This document shows positions 11,101-61,047 of a stretch of DNA of 64,000 nucleotides, piece by piece (within the stretch, counting starts at the first letter, position 1; each line of letters starts with the position of its first letter). This DNA is from Aurelia coerulea. Taxonomy: Eukaryota; Cnidaria; Scyphozoa; Semaeostomeae; Ulmaridae. The notes beneath the pieces are model-generated. The model saw only the letters and a program-made list of their open reading frames with translations, searched no databases and was not told the DNA's origin. The stretch lies in the NCBI GenBank assembly GCA_039566865.1, contig CM076960.1:14980501-15044500 (forward strand). Direction: 5' to 3'. A program made the position numbers and the translations under genes.

Positions 11101-12648
11101 TTGAGAGCACGCTGAATCACTAAAACATTTGATGTTAAAATAGTAGAGCCTCTGTGTTTCCCAATTTTTGTTTTGCAGGATTTCCTATCAATTTCTATTG
11201 AAAATTCCTGAGATATTACCACTTCTTAATGCTGATCGGTGCTTGAAGGGTGTTTTCTAGCTGCAAAGAAGGTGTTTCCTACTGTTTGCGTTTCCTAGCA
11301 GCAACAATGAGATAAGACCCAAAATTTTATGTATATCATCCCATCCACTGCACTTCATAAACTGTATGGATCAAAAAGGGTGGTGGCCTGAAAACATGAG
11401 GAGGGGCTCTTGGCTAAATTTTGGGTAGGGGTCTGCCTTGAGCATATATTCAATATCGTACCGTTGGCTAGACTAATTTTTACGAAAATGGTACCCTTGG
11501 CTAGACCAGTAATGTTGACCATTCTCTGGACCGATATTGTCAAATTTGTACCTAATATGATACCATTCGCTAGACCAATATTGTCAAAATGATACCCTTG
11601 GCTAGACCAGAAGTCCGAAAAAGTATACTCTTCGTTGCGGCACATCCCCAGGTACCTTTACTATGGAAGAACCCCCCCCCCCCATGCCTGAAAATATTTA
11701 CAAAACAACTGATGCCTGTTCTAATTTCAAACCGTATCATTTAAAGTTATCTTTGTCCCCTTTTGATGACACCCCTGGCTCTGAGGAATACATCAATTAG
11801 CATAGGCCTATGACCAATCCAATATATCCTTTTGCCTCCAGTCAGTGACTGCATTTGATCTTTCATCAAGAAGATATCACAGGTTATATAACCAAAAAAC
11901 TGCAGAGTTGTTTCCTAGCAATTGGTCATGTCTTTTTCACAAGTTGCTCTTTCTTCTACTCTCCCACCAAGCTCTGGTCATAACAAAACAAGGCCAATAA
12001 AGAGAGAATGTGTAGATGGTTAGGCCCAAATGCTGCCATGAATCTGTCAGTCTGTGCTTGTTTGCACGAGCAATTGTCCATCCCTTACAGGCAGCACCTT
12101 TAAAAACTTCCTATGGCATTTACTGTCTTCGCAGCTTTGTGCAAACATCAAGAATTTTGGTGATGATATACAAAGCGATTTGCCAAAGCCAGTTCACCGT
12201 GCTACAAGCATATTGCAACCTTACATTTATACTAATAGAGCATCCACTTGATAGGATCGCAATTCTTCCATGTTTAAAACTGTCTTCGAAGCCTCGATTG
12301 CTCTCCGTTCCGTTGCAAAATTCAAGCTTCTGCTGCAAACCTTCTCTCTGCCATTTTGTTCGTTGCTCAGTCAGTCAAGTGAGCAGAAGTGCGCAACGTG
12401 CAACACAACACCCCGATCTCCTCTTCAGTGTGGCCTGCCTATTGTATTCTTTTGTTTCTAAGAGCTCAATGATTGGCTGAAGTCCACATCAGAAGTACCG
12501 ACAGCGTCCCAAATGTGGGACGCTTCGGATCAAATTACTCATTAATTATTCATGAGGGCCGCAGTTCAACAAGTCTGTTTAGCAATATACTTTCCGGTAG
12601 ACTTATTACAGTTGACAAAACAGACTTGGGGCAAGTCTAGGGGGGATT

Positions 12649-13394
12649 TCACTTTTGTGTATCTTCGGTAAGAGGTAAAATACTGGTGTGCGTACGTTGT
12701 TGCTTAAGTGTAGGAAGTCTGCCGTATTATTATCAAGTTTGCCATGCTTCTTAAGGCTGCAGATAAAGGACTCAATTTGGATGGCTAGTTCTGTGGTGGG
12801 ATCGTTGTCTATTTTGAGATAATAGTTTTGATCGTTTAGTTGCTTGTATGCCTCTGCGAGGTAGAGGTCACGGGGCCACAAAACGATTTTGTTACCTTTG
12901 TCTGCTCTCTTTATTATGATGTCCTTGTTGTTCTTTAATTGAGTGAGGGCTAGCTTTTCGTTTTCGCTTAGGTTTTGTTTTGGAGGGTGGGGGTTGGCAA
13001 ACAGTCTTTCGATGGCAGAAAGGGTGTCTTTTAAGTATTTTTTAAGTGGTTTAGAGTCTGGAATGGGTGGTTCCCAGCTGGATTTTGTATAAAATGGGGG
13101 TTTTTTCGTTTGTTTACCTCTGAAGTGGTAGTGCAGATACATCTTTCTCCGAAACTGTGAGAAAGAAGTTCTGACTGTGTTGAGGGAGACACTTTTTGGC
13201 GTGAAGACAAATGAGAGACCCTTGTTTAAGAGTTTTATTTGTGGAGTTGTAAGTTTGTGTTTCGTTAAGTTGACAATGTTGTGGACTGTGGGCTGCATTT
13301 TATGAAGCTTTTTGTACCATTTCTTGCGTTTAGAATTTGGTTTTTTGTGATTGTTGAGTTTTCTAGGTACCTGAAGGACCCTTCTAAGATGCAA
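12649..13394 (-). pseudogene. Penelope-like element, N-terminal coding part
   Basis: About 250 residues from ATG at 13394 until the interruption at 12648. Motifs: LLNKGLSFVFTPK, LKNNKDIIIKRADKGNKIV, YLAEAYKQLNDQNYY and FYLLPKIHK, the conserved N-terminal blocks that precede RT in Penelope-like elements. The open frame runs on to 12606 only because it reads into the inserted element. Confidence 0.87.
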
Positions 13395-14234
13395 CGAGCC
13401 ATTGGGGTGTTGGAGGGAGGGTTTGAATTTACGGCCTACGTGTCCATGTGCTGTGGCTAAAAAGAATATTGTTAAAAGCTGAAAAAAATGTATATTAGTA
13501 AGTTATACGCGCTAGGAAGTATGCAAGAAGATTTATGACTAAAGATTTTGTTTTTGTTTGTTTGTTTGTTTGTTTGTTTTGTTTGCAGTTCATTGATCAT
13601 CAGCCTCTCGACCTGCACGACGTTTCGGGGCGTTATGAGCGGGACGTCTTTTTAGTGCAGGAGCCCCCGGTGAACCCCAGTTGAGGAACACCGTCAATGA
13701 CCGCTAATGATGTTTTTTGTTTCGTTCTGGCAGTTTTATGGATAAGTTTTGGGGTGTAGTGATATCACGAATGCACAAGTACTTGTGTGAAGGAGGTGGA
13801 AAGTGGACTTAGGGGGCATGGTGCAGTGGAATTAGGGCGAACGGAACCGTGCGCGCTTGGCAGTAGTTGAAAATGAGATACACAGTTAATCAACGTGAAC
13901 AGTAACGATTGATGAAGAATGAAATAGTAGCTAATCAATAAGTTTATATACTCAGGTAACTGAGGTAACGATATACGGTAGTAAACAGGGTAAGCGAATA
14001 TACGGCGAATATACGAATAGGACAATGACAACACGAAAGTTATAAAATATTGTTTTAAATGTCAATGTCTTCCTTTAAATTGGTAGGACAGGGAGAGCTC
14101 GTCTGCCTTTTGTTTTATGTCTTCTACCATGGCTGGGTCATGATAGTTTTTAGTTATTGTTCTGAGAAGGGCATTTGTATTGTTTCGCTCAACTTCCAAG
14201 CATTCTCTATGGTGGTTCTGGAGTGCCTCACAAA

Positions 14235-14344
14235 GCTATCATATTACTCACAGCATGAAAAGCGTGCAATGAAAACGGAAGTAAAACGTCATTGTTTGTA
14301 ACATAACAATAGTTCTATTGTTCTATTTTTCGTATATTTTAACA
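14235..14344 (-). repeat. Copia 5' LTR, outer fragment
   Basis: 110 bp matching the second half of the left LTR from GCTATCATATTACTC to TATTTTAACA, followed by the target duplication CATTT at 14345-14349. With 6518-6614 it makes up exactly one LTR. Confidence 0.92.
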
Positions 14345-14349
14345 CATTT

Positions 14350-15840
14350 TGCTACATTTTGTTGAATTTTCGAATGTTACAATAGTCAAAAACTCTAACG
14401 CCACTCAATTGAACGTCGAGCATAAAAATGCATAAAAATAACGTTCGATCCAGGCTCTTTTGTAGAAGAGCTAAAAGGTCTATTTAGATTGGCTCTCCGG
14501 CTATGAAAGAAAGCCGCCGGGTAAGATCTTGACCGGTGCGCAGATCAGACAATGGAATCTCGTTTTCGGAACGCGTCGTAGTTCACAAGTTTCACTCCAC
14601 TTTCCCCCGCCTTTCCCTTCCTCTGCCCTCCCCTTTTATTTGTTGATCAAGAGGGAGACTTCCAGGGCTAGGCCCCGTTCACACTGTTCCGTTTTTGTCA
14701 GTATCCGTTTTTGTGGCATCCAAGCTACTCATTCACATTCATCAAAATGAGGCAATTTTTTACTAGAGCAGGTTGTCAAAACATGTCAAAGGGAAATATT
14801 CTGCTAAATCGGGTCGTTTTTCGGTCAAATTTCATGTTTTTGAGTATACTTTTCACCAATTTTTTCTAGAACAGGTTATCATTTTGAGCGAAAAATTCTG
14901 GAGCAGGGTAAAAAAATTTATTTTCGTGGGCACACCCCCGTACAAATTTAAGTCAAGTACCCCCCCCCCGGGGTTGATCCATGAACTAAGAAGTAGGAGT
15001 AAAAAATTAGAAATCTATCCGATTCATTCGAAGCTTTGAATAAGCACCCATCTCTAATAAGCCCCCTCTCTTTTAAGCCTTCTCTAGAGTCTGTGAACAT
15101 AAATAAGCCTCCCACGGGGGGGGGGGGGCATGATAGAGCCTTTACGGTATGTGCAAGGTTAAAAAAACAGAAAATAAGGAATCAATGTTACCAAAGAGTT
15201 ACGCTTACGTCGATAATCATTGGCTCTGATTTTTGCAGCCTTTGATTTAAAATTTGGTTTAAAATTTGATGTGATTTAAAAACACAACGGAATAAAACAA
15301 GCACTTTCTGTAAAGCCTCTAAGAACATGTCAAAACGACGCAATGCTAAGGCAAGTAACAGAGGCGACGTACATCCATGCAGAGAATCCAGAACTGAACG
15401 CCAAGGAGGAGTGAGGAAATTCGAACGAACATTATCGGCAACTGGCAAGCTATCGATTCGACTCATTAACTCACTGATGAGGCTGCCGATGGGCAGCGAA
15501 ATATTTGAGGTAACAACGTTTAGTTTTAAAGTTAGATAATTGCGCGTGTCTTAAAAACAATGGTCACCAAAACAAAATTACCGAATTACAACTTGATTTA
15601 AAATTACAACTTGATTTAAAATTGACGCTAAATGATACAAAAAATTACTGGAAAGGATGGAGTTTTTGTAAAAAAAAAAAGAATGAGGTCTCCGATAAGA
15701 CAAAGGTATTTCTGAAGAATAGATTCGACACCTTTGGGGTGCACAGTCAAATCAAAATAAACAGAAAAATCGATAAATCATGGTTGGCTGCACTGAAAGT
15801 GGGAAGTCAGTTCTTCAGTACTGTAGGTCTCTTTATCTTA
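14350..15840. other. 3' flank of the receptor gene, no other gene seen
   Basis: No exon or element could be supported. It must contain the 3' untranslated region of the minus-strand receptor gene. A minus-strand AATAAA lies at about 14636 but is 1.2 kb from the stop, so I do not assign it. A G-rich run occurs at 15115-15130. Confidence 0.4.
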
Positions 15841-54194
<38,354 letters not shown>

Positions 54195-54624
54195 CTAAAA
54201 GTGAAAACAAAGAAAGTCTTCAAGCAAAACAGGCAATACAATCAATGGGATGGGCTTCACTATCCAATCATACAGGGATGTGCACCAGTTTTGGAATGGT
54301 TCCAGGAACGAAAATTCTGGGAATGGGATGTACTTTTTGTAGAAATATTCCGGGATTGATGGTGCTCAGAATTGGGATAAGCAACAATTTGAAAATTCTT
54401 TCACTGTGAAAACACTTTTCAGCAACCCTATCGATATTCGGGAATTGGGTATAAAAATCCTGTCTATGTTCTACGATTGGGTAATAACAGAAATTCTTAC
54501 AGCACACCCCTATATGACCCAACAGTGAAGTGCCCCCCCCCCCGATTCTTCTTTTAATCGCCATATCACAGGACATAGTTTTATCTCATCAATTTGTAAA
54601 TAATGTAGATTGTAAATAGTAGGT

Positions 54625-55320
<696 letters not shown>

Positions 55321-55890
55321 TCAAATGGAAATTTTGAAATCATTGGATAATCCATTCCAAATCTTTGGCCCAAGCGATCTATGGCTATTTGATCCAAGAG
55401 TGACCTGATTTGGTCTATAATGTACTAAGTCGAATTGGTTCCTGGAGGACCTGCCCTCAGATTTAAATTGAAGTATATCTTGCATTAAATGAGGGTTCAG
55501 ATTATGCATTGTTTTATAAATCTCGATACAAAGTGTTCTCAGGCGATTGATGTTCATTGAACATTTCTTGGACTTTGATAGCAAATCCGTATAAAACTTA
55601 CATGATCACTGTGCAGGAATTGCAATGCTCTTTTGTGCAGCTTTTCAATTTTTGCTAACGATTCTGTTGAGGAAAAATGCCAAACAAGGGGGCAATAATT
55701 GAAATTTGAAAACACAAAACTTCCAATTAGAATCTGTTTTTCTTTGAAACCAATAAAGGACTTCAGTCTCTTCAGGACATTTAATTGTGTCGCCGCTTTT
55801 CTGCAAAGATTCGAAATATGAATGTCAAAATTCAGTTTGTTGTCAATTTCAACCCCGAGAAGGCGAACTGATTTTTCGGAAGTTATTTCT
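55321..55890 (-). pseudogene. LINE 3' fragment A
   Basis: Two minus-strand frames. From 55890 to about 55600 the sequence reads a VRLLGVEIDNKLNFDIHIS-like start and NYCPLVWHF. From 55584 it continues RTLCIEIYKTMHNLNPHLMQ to GPKIWNGLSNDFK. This is the post-RT thumb and tail of a LINE with a frameshift near 55590. Confidence 0.8.
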
Positions 55891-56011
55891 CAAAAAATTT
55901 CTTTTACATTGGCAACATCAAAGAAAAATAAACAGCTAATAAGCTAATAAACGCCAACCAATAAGTTAAAGCTTAATTTTACAATTTTCTATGCTAAAAC
56001 CTACAAAAACT

Positions 56012-56500
56012 CTAAATCTTTAATGAAAACTTTTCACGATCTGTAGATGCAAGTATTTCAATTCCATAATTTAATTTTTCGCTTGAATTCAGAAAGTGTG
56101 TTGGAATCTTTAATTTCCTCGGCAATGAGGACCACAAAAGGTGACCTCTGTACCGCATATTCTCTATTCCGTATGTTGTTGTCTTTATATTTGGTAACTG
56201 CAAATGATTTTCACTTATTAAAGTGCAGTGAACATTTCTTTCAGTAAACATGTTTTTCATAAATGTTGGATTTAGATCGTTTTTTGTTTTCAATATTTCA
56301 ATCATTAGCAATTGCAGATTGTGTTGATGAATGGCAACGTATTTTTCCGTCAATTTTTCTAGCTCTGATACACTATCTTTGCATACCAATCGCGTTGCTC
56401 TTTCGTGAATGCGATCTGATCTGATCAGATTAGTTGCCCTATCATTAAACATCCATACAAGTGGACAATAATTGAATTGTGCCGTGAAGAAGAATTCATT
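56012..56500 (-). pseudogene. LINE 3' fragment B
   Basis: Minus strand, FNYCPLVWMFNDRATNLI at the start, then RIHERATRLVCKD, LMIEILKTKNDLNPTFMKNM, YRGHLLWSSLPRKLK and a stop near 56012. Same part of the protein as fragment A but clearly a different copy, since the two overlap in content. Confidence 0.8.
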
Positions 56501-56512
56501 AATATTTCTGAT

Positions 56513-56611
56513 TTGATAGTTTGGAATGGAAGAAGGGGATAGGATAGTGCTACCTATTATTTTGATAGTTTGGAATGGAAGAAGGGGATAGGATAGTGCT
56601 ACCTATTATCA
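56513..56611. repeat. 49-bp tandem duplication
   Basis: TTTGATAGTTTGGAATGGAA begins at 56513 and 56562; the two units appear identical (AGGATAGTGCTACCTATTAT). Confidence 0.85.
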
Positions 56612-56619
56612 ATGAAGTA

Positions 56620-58544
56620 ACGAGATTCCTTGTGGAGCTAAACTGTTAGTTGCACTTTTGCTTTTAGGACTTTGATATATTCATAAACGAGAAATTCATT
56701 TCAATTGATTCAGGTTATAAATTTGCTCTGCTTTCTAACAATATTGCATGAACTCGTGCATAAAAATATGCATTCAATAGATTTTAACAGGGGTTACATC
56801 GATGCAGCAGCTGGTTCAGTGAAAATGAACCAAACGAAGTGTAATATACACTATGCATGTACTTGTAGCAAATGGGAAGTTGGCTATGTTTTGTGCCAAA
56901 AGGCACGTTTTACTATCACGGCTGCGGCTTTGCGCTTTATCTTATTGCGGATTACGGCTTTTAGCTGATTTTTGCACGGTTTCGCGGCTCTTGCACCCCC
57001 TATAATAGGCCCCCTATGTATTTTTTAGAATTTGGCCTTGCTATGAATTAAAAATTTGATGTAACATGAATTTAGGAAAAAATAATCAGTTTAATTACAA
57101 GTGTACCATATAATATAAAAGTTAAAACTTGAACCTAAAAATACGCCCAATTGAAAATGGCAGGGATAAGCATTAAAAGATCAGTGCAACCTTGTTTCCA
57201 TAATGGTCCCTCATAATGGTCCATAATAGTTTGGCTCCAGCACATTACTTTTTGTACAGAACACATTTGTAGAGCTTCTACACAGTTTGAATCTGTTTGA
57301 ATTAGGAAGAAAGGTTTTTTCATGTGAAATATGTTGCAGGTGTCCACAATTTTTGGTATTTCATCATAAAATTTACCCCAGTTTTGGGTGGTCTTTTCAA
57401 AATATTCTCCCCGGTTTTGGGTACTCTTGCCTAGATGACCTACTCAAGTCCCCGTCCCCGGTTTTGGGTAGCTTCACCCCCGGGTTCTCTGCACTGAATT
57501 AAGATTTTTACTCCAGAAGTGTCTTTTCTACCTTTCCGTACTAATACGTTTTTTGCCCCCCCCCCCTCTTTTTCTCCAAAACTACAAAGGATATAACAAT
57601 AAGACTTACCCCTATTGTTCTTTAGACAATTGGCTATTCAAATATAACAATGAAAATTAATAAGTCACGTGATTCGTTGCTAGGCAACCGAAAAACTGAC
57701 GAAAATTGGCAAGCTTATACCTTCTTAACCAGAAAAATTCTATTTAATCAACCACTCAACCGATTTTCTTCAATTTTTTTCAAATAGTAGGAAACATGTC
57801 ATAGTTCAAAAATATATACTTTTCAAAATATTTAGCTTCTATTTTTAGCACAATTAGTCTTAAATTAGCCTTTTGTTGCATGCATTTACTTTCATCGCAG
57901 GTTTTTGCCAGTCCTGTCCTTTTATCTGGCAAGTATAGACTCAAAGTGAATCAAATTAATAAGAGAAAGCAAATTAGACTAAAACAATTTATATTCTATA
58001 CTTCTTTATTAGAGAAATGACGTCATAAATGTGAATGACGTCATAGATATTAAATTTTGCTGACATAAGCAAATATGAAAAATTTATATATCAAATGAAA
58101 GTACTCATCAAATGCAATCGATTGGTGCATGTTTGAGATCGATCAGGCAAACGACACAAAAACTACGGACATTTTAAGCTTTTTTGTTGTTGACTACTCT
58201 CCAAATATAGTATTACTGTTGTAAACTGGTTATCTTTGTTCCAAGAGCGTTGTCACAATACTAAGGCCAACTAGATGTCACAAAATGTGATCTTCATGGA
58301 ACCAAATGTAATAGCGGATGTATGCGAGCGGTCTGACAAAGAAAGTCAATCAGCAAAGACAACTACTAATTATATCTTAATTCTTTTCTCTCATATTTTC
58401 TTTGAGTATTCCGTTGAACGTATATATATATATCTAGATATATTACTGTCACCAAATGTGAACTGATGTGTGTGTGCGGTTCGGCGAGGTGACTTGCGTC
58501 CCTGCCATTGAACCTGAAGACTTCGTTATTCTCCAAGCAAATAT
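56620..58544. other. No gene seen
   Basis: No supported coding region. A degenerate CCCCGGTTTTGGGTA repeat is at 57370-57485, a C-run at 57557-57568 and a TATA repeat at 58421-58435. Confidence 0.4.
57370..57485. repeat. Degenerate CCCCGGTTTTGGGTA repeat
   Basis: CCCAGTTTTGGGTGG, CCCCGGTTTTGGGTACTC and CCCCGGTTTTGGGTAGC at about 57376, 57409 and 57448, followed by CCCCCGGGTTC. Confidence 0.6.
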
Positions 58545-58987
58545 GTTTATAACAGGGATGGCGCCAGCGGGGGGGGGGGCTAGGGGGGGCAGGAGCTCCC
58601 CCAAAATTTCACTCAGCCCCCCCATCGGCACTTAAATTTTCGACAATTTCTACGCACTGTCGGCATTTTCATGAGGGGTACTTCGGGGGGGTCCCAATAC
58701 CGCAATACCGCACCGAAAAGACACCAAATACCGCAATACCGCACCAAAAAATAGCGAAATACCGCAAACGCTAGAAAGTTAAAAAAAGCGCTCTTAATAC
58801 AGTATACCGGTCTGTAGCAGTTTGATTCCGACCTAAATCCACCTTTCTTCATCAAAATTTGTAGTTTCGTCTATTAAATCATAGTTAGATGTTTTACAGA
58901 CCAAAATGTGACGCGAGAATGACGGGAAAAGTTTCATTGATGTGCTTTCAGTAAAACTGCATTGACGGCAGAAATTATGAATATATA

Positions 58988-59567
58988 CCAGGTGAGCCAG
59001 AAAAAAGTTCCCACCTTCGAAGATTCGTAGCACAACAAGTTTTCCATGGATTTGAATGATTCAAATTCTAATTAAAAGCCAAAAGATCAAAGTATTTTTG
59101 TGATTTTTCTCGTCTTCTTACGAGCACTGCAACTATAGGTGAATTCAACTTTACAAAAAGTATCATGTTTTCAAAATGACTGAAAAGGGGCCTGAAACAC
59201 TTGATCAAATCGTTAGGACTCTCCTAATCCAGAACAATACACACGAGCGCTTCACCTCTGTCAAGAGCAATAATACATTAGTTAAATGTGCAGACGATAT
59301 CTCTCACCCATGAGAAATTGCTTTTTTTCTATGTTGTAGTCCTTTATAATTTGATCACGTATTTCAGGCCTTTTTCAGTCATTTTGCAACCACAAGTTTT
59401 TTCTAAATTTGAAATTACCATTTTTCCAATGCTTGTAACAAGGCGAGAAAAATCACAAAATACTTCGATCTTTTGGCTGTCAAGCAAATATTGATTCATT
59501 CCAACCCATCCAGTACTCTTGATCCTATGAATTTTCAAAAGTGCGAACTTTTTTCTGGGTCACCCGG
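58988..59567. mobile_element. mariner-like foldback MITE
   Basis: 580-bp palindrome, ends CCAGGTGAGCCAGAAAAAAG and CTTTTTTCTGGGTCACCCGG-type complement, TA on both sides (58986-58987 and 59568-59569). The arms include TGATTTTTCTCG facing CGAGAAAAATCACA. Confidence 0.83.
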
Positions 59568-59665
59568 TAGAACATATCATTGTTTTGAATATCGATTCTG
59601 CTACATAAAGGCGAATATGAGATTAAAAGTTTACTCTGCCTGACGCATTTTTGTACACATTTTCT

Positions 59666-59728
59666 AGCCTGCGTGCAGACTCATATCCTCGAAAGTATAC
59701 TTTCGAGGAGTTGAGTCTGCACGCAGGC
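59666..59728. mobile_element. 63-bp palindromic MITE
   Basis: GCCTGCGTGCAGACTC and its complement surround CCTCGAAAGTATACTTTCGAGG, a nearly complete palindrome. The ends match the 43599-44325 element, so this is a minimal derivative, inserted at the end of the LINE fragment. Confidence 0.8.
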
Positions 59729-60620
59729 GAACATTTTCCAAATGTCGATGTAGGTTCATATGGTTATCCAAATCTACACCACGGTACTTGTATGATTTTG
59801 TCTCATGAATAGTTTGATTGTAGATTTTGATGTCCACGTTTGGCAGTTTGGACAACTTTTGCTGTGATCCATATAGCCCAGATTCAGTTTTACCTTTTTT
59901 CAAGTTAATGAACAGGTTATTTACATCAAGCCAGTCTGCAACTTTCTGCAGTTCACTGTTTAAGTAAATGTGCTATTTCGTTTGAGTTCTTTCTTGCACA
60001 ATATAAACAGTATCGTCGGCATATAATATAATGCCAGCATCAGTGAGCGGAATATGGATGTCGTTGATTATCAGCCCAAAGAGAAGGGACCCCAGGACGG
60101 ATCCTTGTGGTACACCACTTGTAACGTTTTTTTCGCATGAGCTGGTGTTATCAAAGATGTCTTATTGTTTCCTATTAAAGAGATAATCATCTATCCATTG
60201 TAATGATTCCACATCATCTATGCCATAACTTGGTAATTTTTCCAGCAAGGTTGCATGACACGTACTTTGTCGAAGGCTTTACGGAGGTCAATATAGACAG
60301 CACCACAAAGTAGCCCTTTTCCAACGCTCTGTCTAACCTTTTCTGACAGTAAGGTACCTGCATGTTGCGTAGATCTCCCTTGTCTAAACCGAAACTGATG
60401 TGGCCATTCGATTCAAGGTACTGGGACAGTTGATTATAAATGATCAGATAACTTAGATCTGATAGAGCAGGAATTACCGTGAAAGGCGTATAGTTGTCCA
60501 ACATTGCTGGATTGCCTGATTTGAAAATAGGGGTGATTCTCCCACATCTAAAGTTTTGATTCGTGCAAATATTTTGATTCTTTTTCTTCAGATAAAAATT
60601 TTGCGTGCTCTCCTCCGCAG
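59729..60620 (-). pseudogene. Decayed LINE reverse transcriptase
   Basis: Minus strand. From about 60570 down: CGRITPIFKSGNPAMLDNY, VIPALSDLSYLIIYNQLSQY and then a frame-shifted stretch carrying the RT core. At 59903 to 59729: KTESGLYGSQQKLSK and KSYKYRGVDLDNHMNLHRHL, the palm-thumb border. Several frameshifts. Confidence 0.75.
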
Positions 60621-61047
60621 GTACCTTTTCAAGGTTGAGCAGGTGGAGCAGGCACAAGGAGAAAGGGATAAGGGACCTCCATCTCCTTCGTTTTTCTTTC
60701 TTCTGTCAATTTGTCTCGAAGATGCTTTGTTCTTCAACAGGAAAATGGCATTACATAAAGTTTGGATGTTAATGTTCGTAAAATACCGCATACCGCGCTG
60801 TGAAAGCTCGATACCGCAATACCGCAAGTTTTTCCCGTCATTACCGCAATACCGCACAAAATTTACCCCCGATACCGCAACACCGCAAACCCCGAAGTAC
60901 CCCTCTTTCATAACTTGCACCTCCAGATTTCTTTGCTGGGTTTTCATCTCAGTGAACTTGAATTGAACTCGTTCATGAAAAATTTCTCACTGTCGGCACT
61001 CTGACACTATTTGCCCCCCTAGCATTTCTTCCCTGGCGCCATCTCTG

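Larger units (their letters stand above)
7925..12639. mobile_element. 4.7-kb terminal-inverted-repeat element, unclassified
   Basis: Terminal repeats TAGACTTGCCCCAAGTCT (7925) and its reverse complement (ending 12639) are flanked by a 9-bp direct repeat GGGGGGATT (7916-7924 and 12640-12648) inside the Penelope gene. Each terminal repeat is itself palindromic (AGACTT..AAGTCT). About 100 bp further in, both ends share GGCCCTCATGAATAATTAATGAG in inverted orientation, so the imperfect repeat is about 115 bp. A 9-bp duplication is typical of Mutator-like elements, but no transposase motif is recognisable in any frame. A possible short first exon sits at 8207-8261. Most of the inside is AT-rich and full of TTTCTTAT/ATAAGAAA motifs. 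Confidence 0.8.
6615..14234 (-). mobile_element. Penelope-like element inserted in the Copia LTR, itself interrupted
   Basis: Retroelement on the minus strand lying between the two halves of the Copia 5' LTR, with at most a 2-bp duplication (AA) at the junction. Its N-terminal coding region (13394 down to about 12649) and its RT region (about 7915 down to 6780) are separated by the element at 7925-12639. Flanking motifs continue from one side to the other (LPKIHK on the right, RPIVSG-type codons on the left), as expected for one interrupted gene. A short TTTG repeat lies at 13549-13580. I do not see a GIY-YIG endonuclease domain after RT. Confidence 0.85.
3285..14344 (-). mobile_element. Copia LTR retrotransposon, defective, carrying a nested insertion
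   Basis: Ty1/Copia-type element on the minus strand. The outer limits are two 207-bp LTRs (TGTTAAAATC..TATTTTAACA on the plus strand) flanked by a perfect 5-bp target duplication CATTT (3280-3284 and 14345-14349). The left LTR (3285-3491) is the 3' LTR. The 5' LTR is cut in two: 6518-6614 and 14235-14344, 97+110 bp, summing exactly to 207. The inside (3492-6517) has a primer-binding site, a polypurine tract and gag-protease, pre-integrase, RT and RNase H remnants in that order. The integrase core is missing, so this copy could not move alone. The 7.6 kb at 6615-14234 is a later insertion. Confidence 0.93.
58674..60904. mobile_element. Inner hAT-like element with ATACCGCA repeats
   Basis: Inverted ends AGGGGTACTTCGGGG and CCCCGAAGTACCCCT with similar but imperfect flanks (TTTTCATG / CTTTCATA). 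ATACCGCAATACCGCA strings occur at 58698-58775 and 60779-60890 near the two ends. It is loaded with a mariner-like foldback (58988-59567), a 63-bp palindrome (59666-59728) and a LINE fragment. Confidence 0.7.
58553..61047. mobile_element. hAT-type element, outer of a nest
   Basis: Termini CAGGGATGGCGCCAG and CTGGCGCCATCTCTG with a perfect 8-bp duplication GTTTATAA (58545-58552 and 61048-61055). It contains the inner element at 58674-60904. A short derivative of the same family is at 41097-41172. No transposase. Confidence 0.87.

Noticed and set aside
12016..12480. 154-residue open frame near the right end of the 4.7-kb element
   Set aside because: Biased composition, overlaps other frames on both strands, no recognisable domain; kept only as part of the element.
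13600..13700. Complete hammerhead ribozyme in the Penelope leader
   Set aside because: CTGATGA and CGAAAC both occur on the minus strand but in an order and spacing that I could not fold into the three stems.
15188..15466. Downstream phosphatase exon of the receptor
   Set aside because: The frame has no phosphatase motifs (no HCSxGxGR-type signature) and the previous exon ends in a clear stop.
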